Origin: Nocardioides rotundus
GTDB lineage: Bacteria > Actinomycetota > Actinomycetes > Propionibacteriales > Nocardioidaceae
Length of the DNA stretch: 64,000 bases
Reading direction: 5' to 3'
Assembly (NCBI RefSeq): GCF_019931675.1
Contig: NZ_CP082922.1
Span: 2,495,001-2,559,000 of the forward strand
Shown here: in pieces, positions 7,394 through 16,570 of the stretch
How positions within the stretch are numbered: the stretch's first letter is position 1
Layout of the letters: the number at the start of each line of letters is the position of its first letter
Translations under genes and position numbers: made by a program
Notes under the pieces: model-generated
What the model was told of the DNA's origin: nothing
Seen by the model: the letters and a program-made list of their open reading frames with translations, nothing else
Databases searched by the model: none

Positions 7394-8392
7394 TCAGGCC
7401 CGGCGGACCGCGAGCGGCTCGACGATGCCGAACCCTCGCACCGGGCGCGGTGGGAGCGCGCGGGTCTCGAACTCCTCGCGCGGCAGCAGCTCGGCCGTGC
7501 GCTGGTCGATGATGATCCGGTTGCGGCGGGCCACCGAGGTGAGCCGGGAGGCGAGGTTCACCGGCGGACCGAAGACGTCGCCCATCCGCGTCACCACGTT
7601 GCCGGTGGCCAGGCCCAGGCGCACGTCGGGCATCCGGCTGTCGCGACCGACCACCGCCACGATCCCCTCGGCGGTCTCCAGCGCCGGCACGGGCTCGGTG
7701 TTCACGAACAGCACCGAGTCCCCGATGGACTTGATCACCCGGCCGCGCTTGGCCGAGATGACGTCGGCGCACCGGGACTCGAAGATCTCCACCAGGTCGC
7801 CGATCCGCTCCTCGTCGACCTGGTTGGAGAGCTGGGTGAAGCCGACGATGTCGGCGAAGCCGACGGTGACCTGGGTGGTGTGCAGGTCCTCCTCGTTCGC
7901 GCCGAGCGCCTCCATCCGGGCCGTGGCGGCCGCGAGGTGCCGACGCCAGGCGTAGACGAGCAGCTCCTCGAAGGGCTGGTTGACCTCCTCGACCATCTGC
8001 ATGGCGGTCGCGATCCGGCTGCCCTCGTCGTCGGCGGCCAGCTCCTCGATCCGGTGGACGAGGGTGGCGACCTCCCAGTCGGCCAGGCGCGACATGGTCT
8101 GGCCCAGCGCCCGCGTGAGGTTGACCGCCATGTCGAAGTCGACGAACCCCGAGTCCACGACATCCGAGACCCGGCTCACCGCGTCGGCGTCCGCGCGGGT
8201 GAAGGCGACGGCGTGCGGGTCCTCGGGGAACCCCAGTGCCCGCCAGAGCCGGCGCAGGTCCTCCACGGTCACCCCGGTCGCCTCGGCGACCTGGGCGGCG
8301 GTCAGCTCGCGCTCGCCGCCGAGGATCGCCCGGTCCAGCTGCTCACGAGACGGGGCCGTCCCGGTCTCCTCCGTCCGCTCCTCCTCAGCCAC
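7394..8392 (-). CDS. Class III adenylate/guanylate cyclase with N-terminal regulatory domain
   Basis: 332 residues. The C-terminal domain (about 170-320) is a complete class III cyclase: FADIVGFT with metal Asp181, [10 protein letters not shown] with Lys221 and second metal Asp225, and [13 protein letters not shown] with Asp272, Asn279 and Arg283. All catalytic residues are present. The N-terminal 160 residues are helical, start with an HTH-like stretch ([25 protein letters not shown]), and resemble the autoinhibitory regulatory domain of mycobacterial Rv1264-type cyclases, which respond to pH. No membrane segment is seen, so it is cytosolic. It follows birA with an 11-bp gap and a GAGAGGA ribosome site, so the pair is bicistronic. 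Nucleotide preference (cAMP more likely) is inferred. Confidence 0.9.
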   Translation of the reverse strand: MAEEERTEETGTAPSREQLDRAILGGERELTAAQVAEATGVTVEDLRRLWRALGFPEDPHAVAFTRADADAVSRVSDVVDSGFVDFDMAVNLTRALGQTMSRLADWEVATLVHRIEELAADDEGSRIATAMQMVEEVNQPFEELLVYAWRRHLAAATARMEALGANEEDLHTTQVTVGFADIVGFTQLSNQVDEERIGDLVEIFESRCADVISAKRGRVIKSIGDSVLFVNTEPVPALETAEGIVAVVGRDSRMPDVRLGLATGNVVTRMGDVFGPPVNLASRLTSVARRNRIIIDQRTAELLPREEFETRALPPRPVRGFGIVEPLAVRRA

Positions 8393-8404
8393 GCGCCGAT
8401 CCTC

Positions 8405-9214
8405 TCAGACCGATCCAGCAGGGTCGGGGCGAACGTGGACGACGTCCCCGGCACCCACGGGCACCATGCCGTCGGGCTCCTCGACCAGCAGCCGACCCTG
8501 CTCGTCGATGCCGGAGGCGATCCCGACCAGCGGGGCGTCCCGCGGCAGCTCGACCCGGACCTGCCGGCCCAGCGTGGTGCAGGCGTCGCGGTAGGCGGCG
8601 AGCAGGCGCGGGTCGCCGTCCGCCCAGGCGTCGTACTGCCGGCGGAACGCGGCGAGCACCGCGGCGAGCAGCGCCGTACGGTCCGGCTCCTCCCCCGTCT
8701 CCAGCAGCACCGAGGTGGCCCCGGGAACGGGCAGCTCGTCCGCGGACAGGGACGTGTTGATCCCCACACCGGCGATCGCGGCGGGGCCGTCGGGCGTCTC
8801 CACCCGCTCCAGGAGGATCCCGCAGATCTTCCGCTCCCCGACGAGCACGTCGTTGGGCCACTTCAGGTCCGCGACGACCCCGGTGGAGCGCAGGCCCTCG
8901 CGGACGGCGTACCCCGTCAGCAGCGGCAGCCACGGCCAGCGCTCGGCGCCCACGGAGGGCCGCAGGAGCAGGGAGAACGTCAGCGCAGCACGCGCCGGAG
9001 TCACCCAGGACCGGTCCAGCCGGCCGCGTCCCGCGGTCTGGTGCTCGGTCGCCACGACCAGGCCGTCGGCGGCCCCCTCGCGGGCCCGGGCGGCGGCGGT
9101 GGCGTTGGTGCTGGGGTCGCTCTCGGACACCTCGACCCGCCAGCCCGTGCCGGTCAGCAGGCCGGCCAGACGGGTCGCATCGAGGGGTGGGCGTGCGGCA
9201 GGGGCATCGGTCAT
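8405..9214 (-). CDS. birA: Biotin--[acetyl-CoA-carboxylase] ligase
   Basis: 269 residues, a group I biotin protein ligase without the DNA-binding domain of E. coli BirA. Landmarks: [13 protein letters not shown], the biotinyl-AMP loop [30 protein letters not shown], and AGVGINTSL. It attaches biotin to a Lys in carrier proteins; in this window those would be the acyl-CoA carboxylase alpha subunit (Lys561) and pyruvate carboxylase (Lys1091). It is divergent from accD with a 66-bp gap, a sensible pairing of the ligase with its client pathway. Translation starts at the ATG at 9214. Confidence 0.95.
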   Translation of the reverse strand: MTDAPAARPPLDATRLAGLLTGTGWRVEVSESDPSTNATAAARAREGAADGLVVATEHQTAGRGRLDRSWVTPARAALTFSLLLRPSVGAERWPWLPLLTGYAVREGLRSTGVVADLKWPNDVLVGERKICGILLERVETPDGPAAIAGVGINTSLSADELPVPGATSVLLETGEEPDRTALLAAVLAAFRRQYDAWADGDPRLLAAYRDACTTLGRQVRVELPRDAPLVGIASGIDEQGRLLVEEPDGMVPVGAGDVVHVRPDPAGSV

Positions 9215-9280
9215 GGGCACTACATTGACCCCATCGACGCCCTTGAGGCGAATAACCCTTGGCGAGGAGGCCCGACGCCC

Positions 9281-10888
9281 GTGAGCGCAGACGTGACCCA
9301 GCCGGAGCCCGGTGAGACCGACATCGACACCCACACGACCGCGGGGAAGCTGGCCGAGAAGGAGAAGCGGCTCGACGAGGCCCGCCGGGTGCTGGACGAG
9401 CAGGCCCGCGAGAAGCAGCACCAGAAGGGTCGCAAGTCCGCCCGGGAGCGGATCGAGATGCTCTTCGACGAGGGCACCTTCGTCGAGCTCGACGAGCTGG
9501 CCCGGCACCGGTCGACGAACTTCGGCCTGGAGAAGAAGCGCCCGTACGGCGACGGCGTGGTGACCGGCTTCGGTGAGATCGACGGACGCCAGGTCGCGGT
9601 GTTCTCCCAGGACTTCTCGATCTTCGGCGGCTCGCTGGGCCAGGTCTACGGCGAGAAGATCTGCAAGGTGATGGACCTGGCGATCAAGACCGGCATGCCG
9701 ATCGTCGGGATCAACGAGGGCGCCGGCGCGCGGATCCAGGAGGGCGTGGTCTCCCTCGGCCTCTACGGCGAGATCTTCAAGCGCAACGTGCACGCCTCCG
9801 GGGTGATCCCGCAGATCAGCCTGATCATGGGCAACAGCGCCGGCGGGCACGTCTACTCCCCCGCCGTCACCGACTTCACCGTGATGGTCGACAAGACCTC
9901 CGCGATGTTCATCACCGGCCCCGACGTGATCAAGACCGTCACCGGCGAGGACGTCTCGATGGAGGAGCTGGGCGGCGCGCGGGCGCACTCGACGAAGTCC
10001 GGTAACAGCCACTACATGGCCTCCGACGAGGAGGACGCGATCGACTACGTCAAGTCGCTGCTGTCCTACCTGCCGCAGAACAACCTGGACGAGCCGGTCG
10101 TCTACGACGAGCCCTACGACCTCGGGCTCAACGACCTGGACGAGGCGCTGGACACGATCATCCCGGACAGCCCGAACCAGCCCTACGACATGCACGAGGT
10201 CATCACCACGGTCCTGGACGACCAGGAGTTCCTGGAGGTGATGGAGCTCTTCGCGCCCAACATCGTGGTCGGCTTCGGCCGGGTCGAGGGCCGGCCGGTC
10301 GGCGTCGTGGCCAACCAGCCGATGCAGCTGGCGGGCACGCTGGACATCGACGCCTCGGAGAAGGCCGCCCGGTTCGTCCGCTTCTGCGACGCCTTCAACC
10401 TGCCGGTGCTCACCTTCGTCGACGTCCCCGGCTTCCTGCCCGGCGTCGACCAGGAGCACAACGGCATCATCCGGCGCGGCGCGAAGCTGATCTACGCCTA
10501 CGCCGAGGCGACCGTCCCGCTGGTCACGATCATCACCCGGAAGGCGTACGGCGGCGCCTACGACGTCATGGGCTCCAAGCACCTCGGCGCCGACATCAAC
10601 CTGGCGTGGCCGACCGCGCAGATCGCGGTGATGGGCGCCCAGGGGGCGGTCAACATCCTCTACCGCAACGAGCTCAAGGAGGCCGAGGACCCCGAGGCCA
10701 GGCGGGCGGAGCTGGTCGATGAGTACGACCAGAAGCTGGCCAACCCCTACGAGGCCGCGGAGCGGTTGTACGTCGACGGGGTGATCTCGCCGCGCAACAC
10801 CCGGCCCGAGGTGGTCAAGGCGCTGCGCATGCTGCGCACCAAGCGGGCCGAGCTGCCGGCGAAGAAGCACGGGAACATTCCGCTGTGA
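9281..10888 (+). CDS. accD: Acyl-CoA carboxylase carboxyltransferase (beta) subunit, acetyl/propionyl-CoA type
   Basis: 535 residues, a biotin-dependent carboxyltransferase. Two crotonase-like halves are present. The N-terminal half has [19 protein letters not shown] and [12 protein letters not shown], then [17 protein letters not shown] (first oxyanion Gly pair). The C-terminal half has [28 protein letters not shown] and [26 protein letters not shown]. The GSKHLGAD region sets acetyl versus propionyl preference in homologues; propionyl-type use is likely but not provable here. The GTG start has GAGGAGG at 9264-9270. Its stop overlaps the start of the epsilon-subunit gene, the usual arrangement in actinobacteria. 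Confidence 0.93.
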   Translation: MSADVTQPEPGETDIDTHTTAGKLAEKEKRLDEARRVLDEQAREKQHQKGRKSARERIEMLFDEGTFVELDELARHRSTNFGLEKKRPYGDGVVTGFGEIDGRQVAVFSQDFSIFGGSLGQVYGEKICKVMDLAIKTGMPIVGINEGAGARIQEGVVSLGLYGEIFKRNVHASGVIPQISLIMGNSAGGHVYSPAVTDFTVMVDKTSAMFITGPDVIKTVTGEDVSMEELGGARAHSTKSGNSHYMASDEEDAIDYVKSLLSYLPQNNLDEPVVYDEPYDLGLNDLDEALDTIIPDSPNQPYDMHEVITTVLDDQEFLEVMELFAPNIVVGFGRVEGRPVGVVANQPMQLAGTLDIDASEKAARFVRFCDAFNLPVLTFVDVPGFLPGVDQEHNGIIRRGAKLIYAYAEATVPLVTIITRKAYGGAYDVMGSKHLGADINLAWPTAQIAVMGAQGAVNILYRNELKEAEDPEARRAELVDEYDQKLANPYEAAERLYVDGVISPRNTRPEVVKALRMLRTKRAELPAKKHGNIPL

Positions 10889-10973
10889 GCGACGGAGACG
10901 AGCGAGGAACGAGCGAGCGACCGAGCGAACGATCCAGCGCTGTGAGCGACGGAGACGAGCGAGGAACGAGCGA
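10881..10973 (+). repeat. 36-bp direct duplication covering the accD-accE junction
   Basis: The 36 bases 10881-10916 recur exactly at 10938-10973, an offset of 57 bp (19 codons, in frame). Both copies include the junction GTG, so two in-frame starts with the same context exist for the epsilon gene (10885 and 10942). The purine-rich GAGCGA/GAGGAACGAGCGA text looks like a dispersed repeat. Confidence 0.85.
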
Positions 10974-11208
10974 ACCGCTGCCCCGGCCCGTCGCCGGCGG
11001 GGATGAGGTGCCGGCCCTGCGGGTCGTCACCCCGGATGCAACGCCGGAGGAGATCGCCGCGCTGGTGGCGGTGTTCTCCGCACTCGGCAGCGAGGAGTCA
11101 CCCGCACCGCGCCGCCGGCCGCGGGTGTGGAACGCCCCGTCGCGCCTGGTCCGCCGTACCTATCCGCACGGGCCGGGTGCCTGGCGCGCCTCGGGCCTCC
11201 CCCGCTAG
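10885..11208 (+). CDS. accE: Acyl-CoA carboxylase epsilon subunit
   Basis: 107 residues from the first GTG. The functional core is [26 protein letters not shown] followed by a basic, Trp-containing tail ([30 protein letters not shown]). This matches the short epsilon subunits that stabilise actinobacterial acyl-CoA carboxylase holoenzymes. The N-terminal 35 residues are hydrophilic and contain the motif [10 protein letters not shown] twice because of a 57-bp duplication. Translation may begin at GTG 10885 (overlapping accD) or GTG 10942; the second gives an 88-residue protein nearer the usual size. Confidence 0.85.
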   Translation: MSDGDERGTSERPSERSSAVSDGDERGTSEPLPRPVAGGDEVPALRVVTPDATPEEIAALVAVFSALGSEESPAPRRRPRVWNAPSRLVRRTYPHGPGAWRASGLPR

Positions 11209-11220
11209 ATCGGCCGCAAC

Positions 11221-12234
11221 TCACGCCGACCGTGGAGGCTGGCTGTCACCTGGTGACAGCCAGCCTCCACGGTCCAGCGCGCAGTCCGGGCCGCAGGCGG
11301 TCGGTGCGCCCTCCCAGCCACGAGCGCGCAGCACGACGGCCACCGTCCCCGCGAGCCGGCACGGCTCGAGCACCTGCGCCCACCCCGGCCGGAGCGTCAG
11401 CTCACCGTCCGCGGCGGCGCCGACATCACGCTCCAGGTCCGCCCAACGGTCGACGGCGTCGCGGTGCCCGAAGGCGCCGTCCAGCTCCACCAGGACCCGT
11501 TGGTCGGGGTAGCGCACGTCGCGGTACGCCACACCGGCGGCACCGGACACCCGGGCCTGGCGCTGACCGAGAGGTAGGCCGTGGGGTCGCTCCACCCGGG
11601 TGAGGTAGCGATGCTCCAGCACCGACCGGGTGCCCTCCGCGACGTCACCGAGAACCTCCCGCAGGAACGCTCGGCCGGGCAGGCGGGACAGCGCGTCGAG
11701 CACCTCGAGCAGCCGCCCCGGCGTGGTCAGCCCCTGCTGGACGGCGTCGGAGAGCACGGCTACCGCGCCCGCGTCGTCCCGGTCGGAGGCGACCTTGAGC
11801 AGGGCGAACTCGAGCCGGGCGCGGGGCGGGCTGCGATGCCACTGGATCCACCGCTCGGCCCCACGGACACGCTCGGCGATCACCGCTCGGTCCGCCGAGC
11901 GGCGCTGTTCGCTGCCCACCATCACGACGATCCGGTCACCGTCGCCCCGGCCGCGGTCCCGGCTCATCCCGTGCGCGCGCAGGGCGCTCTCCCGGTGCAG
12001 CGCAGCGGGCCAGTGGAACAGCACGGCCGCCCACTCCAGCTGGGCGCGGGTCGGGCGGCCGGTGTGGTCGACGTACACCCCCGGATGCACCGGGACCAGC
12101 GACCGCCGCCGCAGCATCCGGCGCAGCTCGACGTCGCTGCAGCCGAGCCCACGCAACTGACGCCTGGCCACCACGCCGTCCTGATCGGCCAGCAGCCGGG
12201 CCAGCGCGGCCTGATCGAGCCGGTCGGGGTCCAT
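11221..12234 (-). CDS. AbiEi-like winged-helix / DUF559-type nuclease-fold protein
   Basis: 337 residues. Residues 1-60 resemble the AbiEi antitoxin winged helix (LARLLADQDGVVARRQLRGLGCSDVELRRMLRRRSLVPVHPGVYVD). The C-terminal third has a Vsr/DUF559-like layout: SVLEHRYLTRVERPHGLP, YRDVRYPDQRVLVELDGAFGHR, DLERD and a terminal helix. The Glu/Asp pattern fits a PD-(D/E)XK-type fold, but activity is not shown. No AbiEii-type nucleotidyltransferase neighbour is present, so it is not a standard toxin-antitoxin pair. The last 15 or so codons are encoded by one of the longest palindromes of the window. The start is the ATG at 12234, with CAGGCT 6 nt upstream. A paralogue lies at 41121-42080. Confidence 0.75.
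   Translation of the reverse strand: MDPDRLDQAALARLLADQDGVVARRQLRGLGCSDVELRRMLRRRSLVPVHPGVYVDHTGRPTRAQLEWAAVLFHWPAALHRESALRAHGMSRDRGRGDGDRIVVMVGSEQRRSADRAVIAERVRGAERWIQWHRSPPRARLEFALLKVASDRDDAGAVAVLSDAVQQGLTTPGRLLEVLDALSRLPGRAFLREVLGDVAEGTRSVLEHRYLTRVERPHGLPLGQRQARVSGAAGVAYRDVRYPDQRVLVELDGAFGHRDAVDRWADLERDVGAAADGELTLRPGWAQVLEPCRLAGTVAVVLRARGWEGAPTACGPDCALDRGGWLSPGDSQPPRSA
11228..11274. repeat. 47-bp perfect palindrome at the 3' end of the AbiEi/DUF559 gene
   Basis: Two 23-bp arms (11228-11250 and 11252-11274) are exact reverse complements around a single T at 11251. It lies between accE and the convergent AbiEi-like gene and is translated as the C-terminal tail of the latter. It could act as a bidirectional terminator, but it is much longer and more perfect than the other terminators here. 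Confidence 0.9.
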
Positions 12235-12348
12235 CCCCCGAGCCTGCGCGCCGCCGACGCCCTCCGCCAGGGGGGGCGGCGAGCCTGTGGACAACCGTCC
12301 GCCCAACGGGGGGTGCCCGGTGTTGACCGGCTGGTGCAGGCTGTCCGC

Positions 12349-14094
12349 ATGACTGACCTCGAGCTGGGGCCCCTGCTGCGCTATGTGGACGCGTCGTCGG
12401 CGGCCATCTGGGTGAAGGTGTCCGGGGACGCGCGGGTGGCGGTGCGGGCGACCGACCGGGACACCGGGAAGACCTACGACGCCACCGCGCGGACCTTCGC
12501 GGTCCACGGGCACCATTACGCCCTGGTCGAGCTCGACGGGCTGCCCGCGGGCTCGAAGCTGGACTACCAGGTGCTGGTCGACGAGCGACAGGTGTGGCCG
12601 TCGGCCGACACCGGTGACGCGCGGGACTACCCCCCGAGCCTCATCCCCACCCTGCAGCCGGGCAAGCCGCTGCGGATGGCCTTCGGGTCCTGCCGCACCA
12701 GCGTCTCCCACGACGAGCAGGGGCACCGCACGCACGGCGTCGACGCGCTGCGCTCCTACGCCCTGCGGATGGCCGGCCTGACCGACGCCGGTCTGCCCGA
12801 CGACCCCGACCCCAGCCGCGAGGTGCGCTGGCCGGACCTGGTGCTGTTCCTCGGCGACCAGGTCTACGCCGACGAGACCACCGCGGAGATGCGCGCCTTC
12901 ATCGAGGCCCGGCGCGACATCGAGCAGCCACCGGGCGAGGAGCTGAAGGACTACCAGGAGTACGCGCACCTCTACCAGCTCGCCTGGAGCGACCCCGCCA
13001 ACCGCTGGCTTCTCTCCACCCTGCCCAGCGCGATGATCTTCGACGACCACGACATCCGCGACGACTGGAACACCTCGCGGAAGTGGAAGGACGAGATGGA
13101 GGCCACCGACTGGTGGCACGACCGGATCGTCGCCGGCCTGGCGTCGTACTGGGTCTACCAGCACCTGGGCAACCTCAGCCCTGCCGAGCGCGCGGAGGAC
13201 AAGATCTGGAAGCGGATCGTCGAGCACGCCGGCGACGCGGAGGAGTACGACGCCACCGAGCTGCTCGACACCTTCGCCGAACGTGCCGACCAGGAGCCGG
13301 AGTACTACCGCTGGTCCTTCGCCCGCGACTTCGACGACCAGGCGCGGCTGGTGGTCGTCGACTCCCGCGCGGCGCGGGTGCTGGAGGAGGACAGCCGCAG
13401 CCTGCTCGACGAGACCGAGCTCCGCTGGCTCGACGAGCAGCTGCAGGGCGACGTGGACAACTTGCTCATCGGCACCTCGCTGCCGTTCCTCCTCGCCCCG
13501 GGGCTGCACTACGTCGAGGCGTTCAACGAGGCGTGGGCGGGTGGCGAGCTGGGAAGTCGCGCGGCCTGGCTGGGCGAGAAGGTCCGCCAGACCGTCGACC
13601 TGGAGCACTGGGCGGCCTTCCAGGACGCCTTCCAGCAGGTGTGCGACATGGTGCTCGAGGTGGCCCGGGGGCAGCGCGGTCGCCCTCCGCGCACGGTCAC
13701 CTTCCTCTCCGGGGACGTGCACCACAGCTATGTCTCCGAGGCGCGCCCGACCCCGAAGAACCTGGAGGAGCACGGGCCGATCCGCAGCCGGATCCTCCAG
13801 GCCGTCTGCTCCCCGATCCGCAACCCGCTGCCGGTCAAGATGCGCTTCCTCACCGCGTTCCTCTCCTACGGCGTCGCGGGGCCGATCGGGCACGTGCTCG
13901 CCACCACCGCGCACGTGCCCCAGGCCCCCCTCACCTGGAAGCTGATCGAGGGACCGTGGTTCGACAACAACCTCGCCACCCTCGAGGTCACCGACGACGG
14001 GCTGTCGATGTGGTGGGCCACCGGCGTCGTCGAGCAGGGCGACCACGCCCTCCCCCGTCTGGTGGGCGTCGAGCACGTCGAGGTCGACGCCTGA
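12349..14094 (+). CDS. PhoD-like alkaline phosphatase / phosphodiesterase family protein
   Basis: 581 residues. A small N-terminal beta domain (about 1-95) precedes a metallophosphatase domain with the PhoD metal ligands in order: MAFGSCRTS, LVLFLGDQVYADE, MIFDDHDIRDDWN and TVTFLSGDVHHSYVSEA. Classical PhoD is Tat-exported, but no signal peptide is visible here, so this member is probably cytoplasmic. A long insert around residues 230-400 carries many acidic residues. It starts at the ATG at 12349, divergent from the AbiEi-like gene; both have CAGGCT 6 nt before the ATG. The substrate is unknown; phosphodiester hydrolysis is the family activity. Confidence 0.85.
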   Translation: MTDLELGPLLRYVDASSAAIWVKVSGDARVAVRATDRDTGKTYDATARTFAVHGHHYALVELDGLPAGSKLDYQVLVDERQVWPSADTGDARDYPPSLIPTLQPGKPLRMAFGSCRTSVSHDEQGHRTHGVDALRSYALRMAGLTDAGLPDDPDPSREVRWPDLVLFLGDQVYADETTAEMRAFIEARRDIEQPPGEELKDYQEYAHLYQLAWSDPANRWLLSTLPSAMIFDDHDIRDDWNTSRKWKDEMEATDWWHDRIVAGLASYWVYQHLGNLSPAERAEDKIWKRIVEHAGDAEEYDATELLDTFAERADQEPEYYRWSFARDFDDQARLVVVDSRAARVLEEDSRSLLDETELRWLDEQLQGDVDNLLIGTSLPFLLAPGLHYVEAFNEAWAGGELGSRAAWLGEKVRQTVDLEHWAAFQDAFQQVCDMVLEVARGQRGRPPRTVTFLSGDVHHSYVSEARPTPKNLEEHGPIRSRILQAVCSPIRNPLPVKMRFLTAFLSYGVAGPIGHVLATTAHVPQAPLTWKLIEGPWFDNNLATLEVTDDGLSMWWATGVVEQGDHALPRLVGVEHVEVDA

Positions 14095-14118
14095 CCCGGT
14101 TGTGGGAGGGTGACGCCC

Positions 14119-15804
14119 GTGACCGAGAACGAGCGCACCGTCGACCGGATCAGTGACCAGTACGTCGAGGACATCTGCCGCCTCGACCCGATCACCGCGA
14201 CCTTCATCGGCGTGGCCGGTCACGACGACCGGCTGCCCGACCTCTCCCCCGCGGGCTACGACGCCCGGGACGAGCTGACCCGCCGGGCGGTCGCGGCCGT
14301 CGAGGCCGCCGTACCCGTCGACGAGCGCGAGCAGGTCGCCAAGGAGGCCTTCCTGGAGCGCAACCGGCTGGCGCTGGAGCTGGCCGATGCGGGCTTCGAG
14401 CGCGCGCAGGTGTCGGTGATCAGCAGCGGCGCCCACGCGATCCGCGAGGTCTTCGACCTGATGCCCACCGACACCCCCGAGGGCGTGGCCGACATCGGCG
14501 CTCGCCTGGCGGGCGTGCCCGACGCTCTGGCGGGCTATGAGGAGACGCTGCGCACCGAGGCCGCGGCCGGGCGCGTCTCCGCGCGGAGGCAGTACGCCGA
14601 GGTGGCCGAGCAGGTGCGCAACTGGACCGGCCAGGAGGGCGACGCGGGCAACTTCTTCCTCCAGCTGGTCGACGGGCTGGAAGCCGACGAGGAGACGCGC
14701 GCCCGGCTGCGTGAGAGCGCCCAGGCCGCCAGCGACGCGTTCGCGGCGTTCGGCCGCTTCCTCAGCGAGGAGATGGTGCCGCAGGGCCGGGAGAGGGAGG
14801 CGGTCGGCCGGGAGGCCTACGCGCTGGCCAGCCGCTACTTCCTCGGCGCGGAGATCGACCTGGAGGAGACCTACGCCTGGGGCTGGCAGGAGCTGAAGCG
14901 GCTCTCCGACGAGATGGCGGCCACCGCCGACCGGATCCTGCCCGGCGCGACCGTGGAGGAGGCGATCGCGCACCTGGACGCCGACCCCGGGCGCAACATC
15001 GCCTCCAAGGAGGAGTTCCGCGACTGGATGCAGCAGCTCGCGGACCGCACGATCGCCGAGATGGCCGACGTGCACTTCGACATCCCCGAGCCGGTCCGCC
15101 GGATCGAGTGCATGCTCGCGCCCACCAACGACGGCGGCATCTACTACACCGGGCCGAGCGAGGACTTCAGCCGGCCGGGCCGGATGTGGTGGTCAGTGCC
15201 GGACTCCGTGACCGCGCTCCAGCCGTGGCGCGAGGTCACCACCGTCTTCCACGAGGGGGTGCCTGGCCACCACCTGCAGGTGGGCCAGACCGCCTACCGC
15301 TCCGAGGTGCTCAACCGGTGGCAGCGGCTGATGTGCTGGGTGAGCGGGCACGGCGAGGGCTGGGCGCTCTACGCCGAGCGGCTGATGGACGACCTCGGCT
15401 ATCTCTCCGACCCCGCGGACAAGCTGGGCATGCTGGACGGGCAGTCCTTCCGGGCGGCCCGGGTGATCGTGGACATCGGCATGCACCTGGAGCTGACCAT
15501 CCCCGAGGACAACCCGTTCGGCTTCCACCCCGGGGAGACCTGGACCCCGGAGCTGGGGCGGGAGTTCATGGGCGAGCACTGCTCGATGGACGACGCGTTC
15601 CTCGACTTCGAGGTCAAGCGCTACCTCGGCTGGCCGGGCCAGGCGCCGTCGTACAAGGTGGGCGAGCGCATCTGGCTCGAGGCACGGGACCGGGTCGCCG
15701 CGCAGCAGGGCGACGACTTCGACCTCAAGGCGTTCCACCGCGCGGCGCTCGACCTCGGAGCGCTCGGGCTGGACCCGCTCCGGGCGGCCCTGGACCGGCT
15801 CTGA
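14119..15804 (+). CDS. DUF885 family protein, probable zinc-dependent carboxypeptidase
   Basis: 561 residues. DUF885 proteins are helical, M32/M3-like metalloproteins. The signature is VFHEGVPGHHLQVGQ, with the metal His at residue 378, followed by WVSGHGEGWALYAERLMDDLG, which would supply the third ligand. YLGWPGQAPSYKVGERIW near the C-terminus is also typical. No signal peptide is seen. I chose GTG 14119 because GGGAGGG at 14104-14110 is well placed; GTG 14110 adds three residues. It follows the phosphatase gene by 24 bp in the same direction, so cotranscription is likely. Confidence 0.88.
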   Translation: MTENERTVDRISDQYVEDICRLDPITATFIGVAGHDDRLPDLSPAGYDARDELTRRAVAAVEAAVPVDEREQVAKEAFLERNRLALELADAGFERAQVSVISSGAHAIREVFDLMPTDTPEGVADIGARLAGVPDALAGYEETLRTEAAAGRVSARRQYAEVAEQVRNWTGQEGDAGNFFLQLVDGLEADEETRARLRESAQAASDAFAAFGRFLSEEMVPQGREREAVGREAYALASRYFLGAEIDLEETYAWGWQELKRLSDEMAATADRILPGATVEEAIAHLDADPGRNIASKEEFRDWMQQLADRTIAEMADVHFDIPEPVRRIECMLAPTNDGGIYYTGPSEDFSRPGRMWWSVPDSVTALQPWREVTTVFHEGVPGHHLQVGQTAYRSEVLNRWQRLMCWVSGHGEGWALYAERLMDDLGYLSDPADKLGMLDGQSFRAARVIVDIGMHLELTIPEDNPFGFHPGETWTPELGREFMGEHCSMDDAFLDFEVKRYLGWPGQAPSYKVGERIWLEARDRVAAQQGDDFDLKAFHRAALDLGALGLDPLRAALDRL

Positions 15805-15814
15805 CCCTCGGGGC

Positions 15815-16570
15815 TCACCAGGCGGCGGGCCGGCCGGGCTCCAGGCGCAGCAGCCGGCCCTGCAGGCCGCGCCGGCCGAGCGCCGCGGCGAAGTCCGCGA
15901 CCGGCTGGTCCAGCCAGGCCGGGCGGCGCCGGCTCACCCCGGGCGCGAGCGTCCCCCAGTGGATCGGCAGCACCCGCCCCGGGTCGATCCGCGCGACCGC
16001 CTCCGCGGCGCGCTCGGCGTCCAGGTGGCCCGGGCCGAGCGTGCGCCACCATCCCGCGATCGGCACAGCGGCGAGGTCGGGGTTGCCGAGGTCGGCCATC
16101 GCGTCGAACAGGTCGGTGTCGCCGGCCAGGTAGACCCGTCGGCCGGCCCGCTCCACGACGTACCCGACCGCCCCCATGCCCGGGTCCTCACGGCGGCCGC
16201 GGCCCCCGCGGTGCCGCGCCTCGGTGACCCGCAGCCGCACGCCGGCCACGTCCAGCGCCTCCCCGGGAGCCACCTCGTGCACCGCGCGCCAGCCCAGGTC
16301 TCGCAGGAGGCGGGCGGTGCCGAACGGCGTGACGATCTCGGCGTGCGGGGACGCGGCGGCGACCCGGCGCAGGGAGCGCCGGTCCAGATGGTCGTGGTGG
16401 GCGTGGGAGACCAGCACGAGGTCGGCCGCCGCGAGCGCCGGGTCCGGGGAGGGCGTACGGCGGCGCAGGTGGACGACCCGCTCGGTGAGCAGCGGATCGG
16501 CGAGCACCCGGACGCCGCCGATCCTCAGGGCGACGGTCGCGTGACCGGCCCAGGTCACCTCATCCCGCAC
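15815..16570 (-). CDS. MBL-fold metallo-hydrolase (UlaG/YtnP-like)
   Basis: 251 residues from GTG 16570; GTG 16558 is an alternative that removes the overlap with the upstream gene. Metallo-beta-lactamase fold motifs: WAGHATVALRIGGVRVLADPLL at the N-terminus, LVLVSHAHHDHLDRRSL (HxHxDH metal site), YLAGDTDLFDAM and VLPIHWGTLAPG. The arrangement is that of the small L-ascorbate-6-phosphate lactonase-like hydrolases, whose substrates vary. There is no signal peptide. It overlaps the 3' end of the upstream membrane-protein gene by 11 bp, so the two are coupled. Confidence 0.85.
   Translation of the reverse strand: MRDEVTWAGHATVALRIGGVRVLADPLLTERVVHLRRRTPSPDPALAAADLVLVSHAHHDHLDRRSLRRVAAASPHAEIVTPFGTARLLRDLGWRAVHEVAPGEALDVAGVRLRVTEARHRGGRGRREDPGMGAVGYVVERAGRRVYLAGDTDLFDAMADLGNPDLAAVPIAGWWRTLGPGHLDAERAAEAVARIDPGRVLPIHWGTLAPGVSRRRPAWLDQPVADFAAALGRRGLQGRLLRLEPGRPAAW

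Noticed and set aside
5981..10888. A 1635-codon open frame across purK, the cyclase, birA and accD
   Set aside because: Only its last 535 codons (accD) have family motifs; the rest is the reverse frame of minus-strand genes kept open by high GC.
11221..12234. A standard AbiE toxin-antitoxin pair
   Set aside because: No AbiEii-type nucleotidyltransferase gene lies next to it or next to the 41-kb paralogue.
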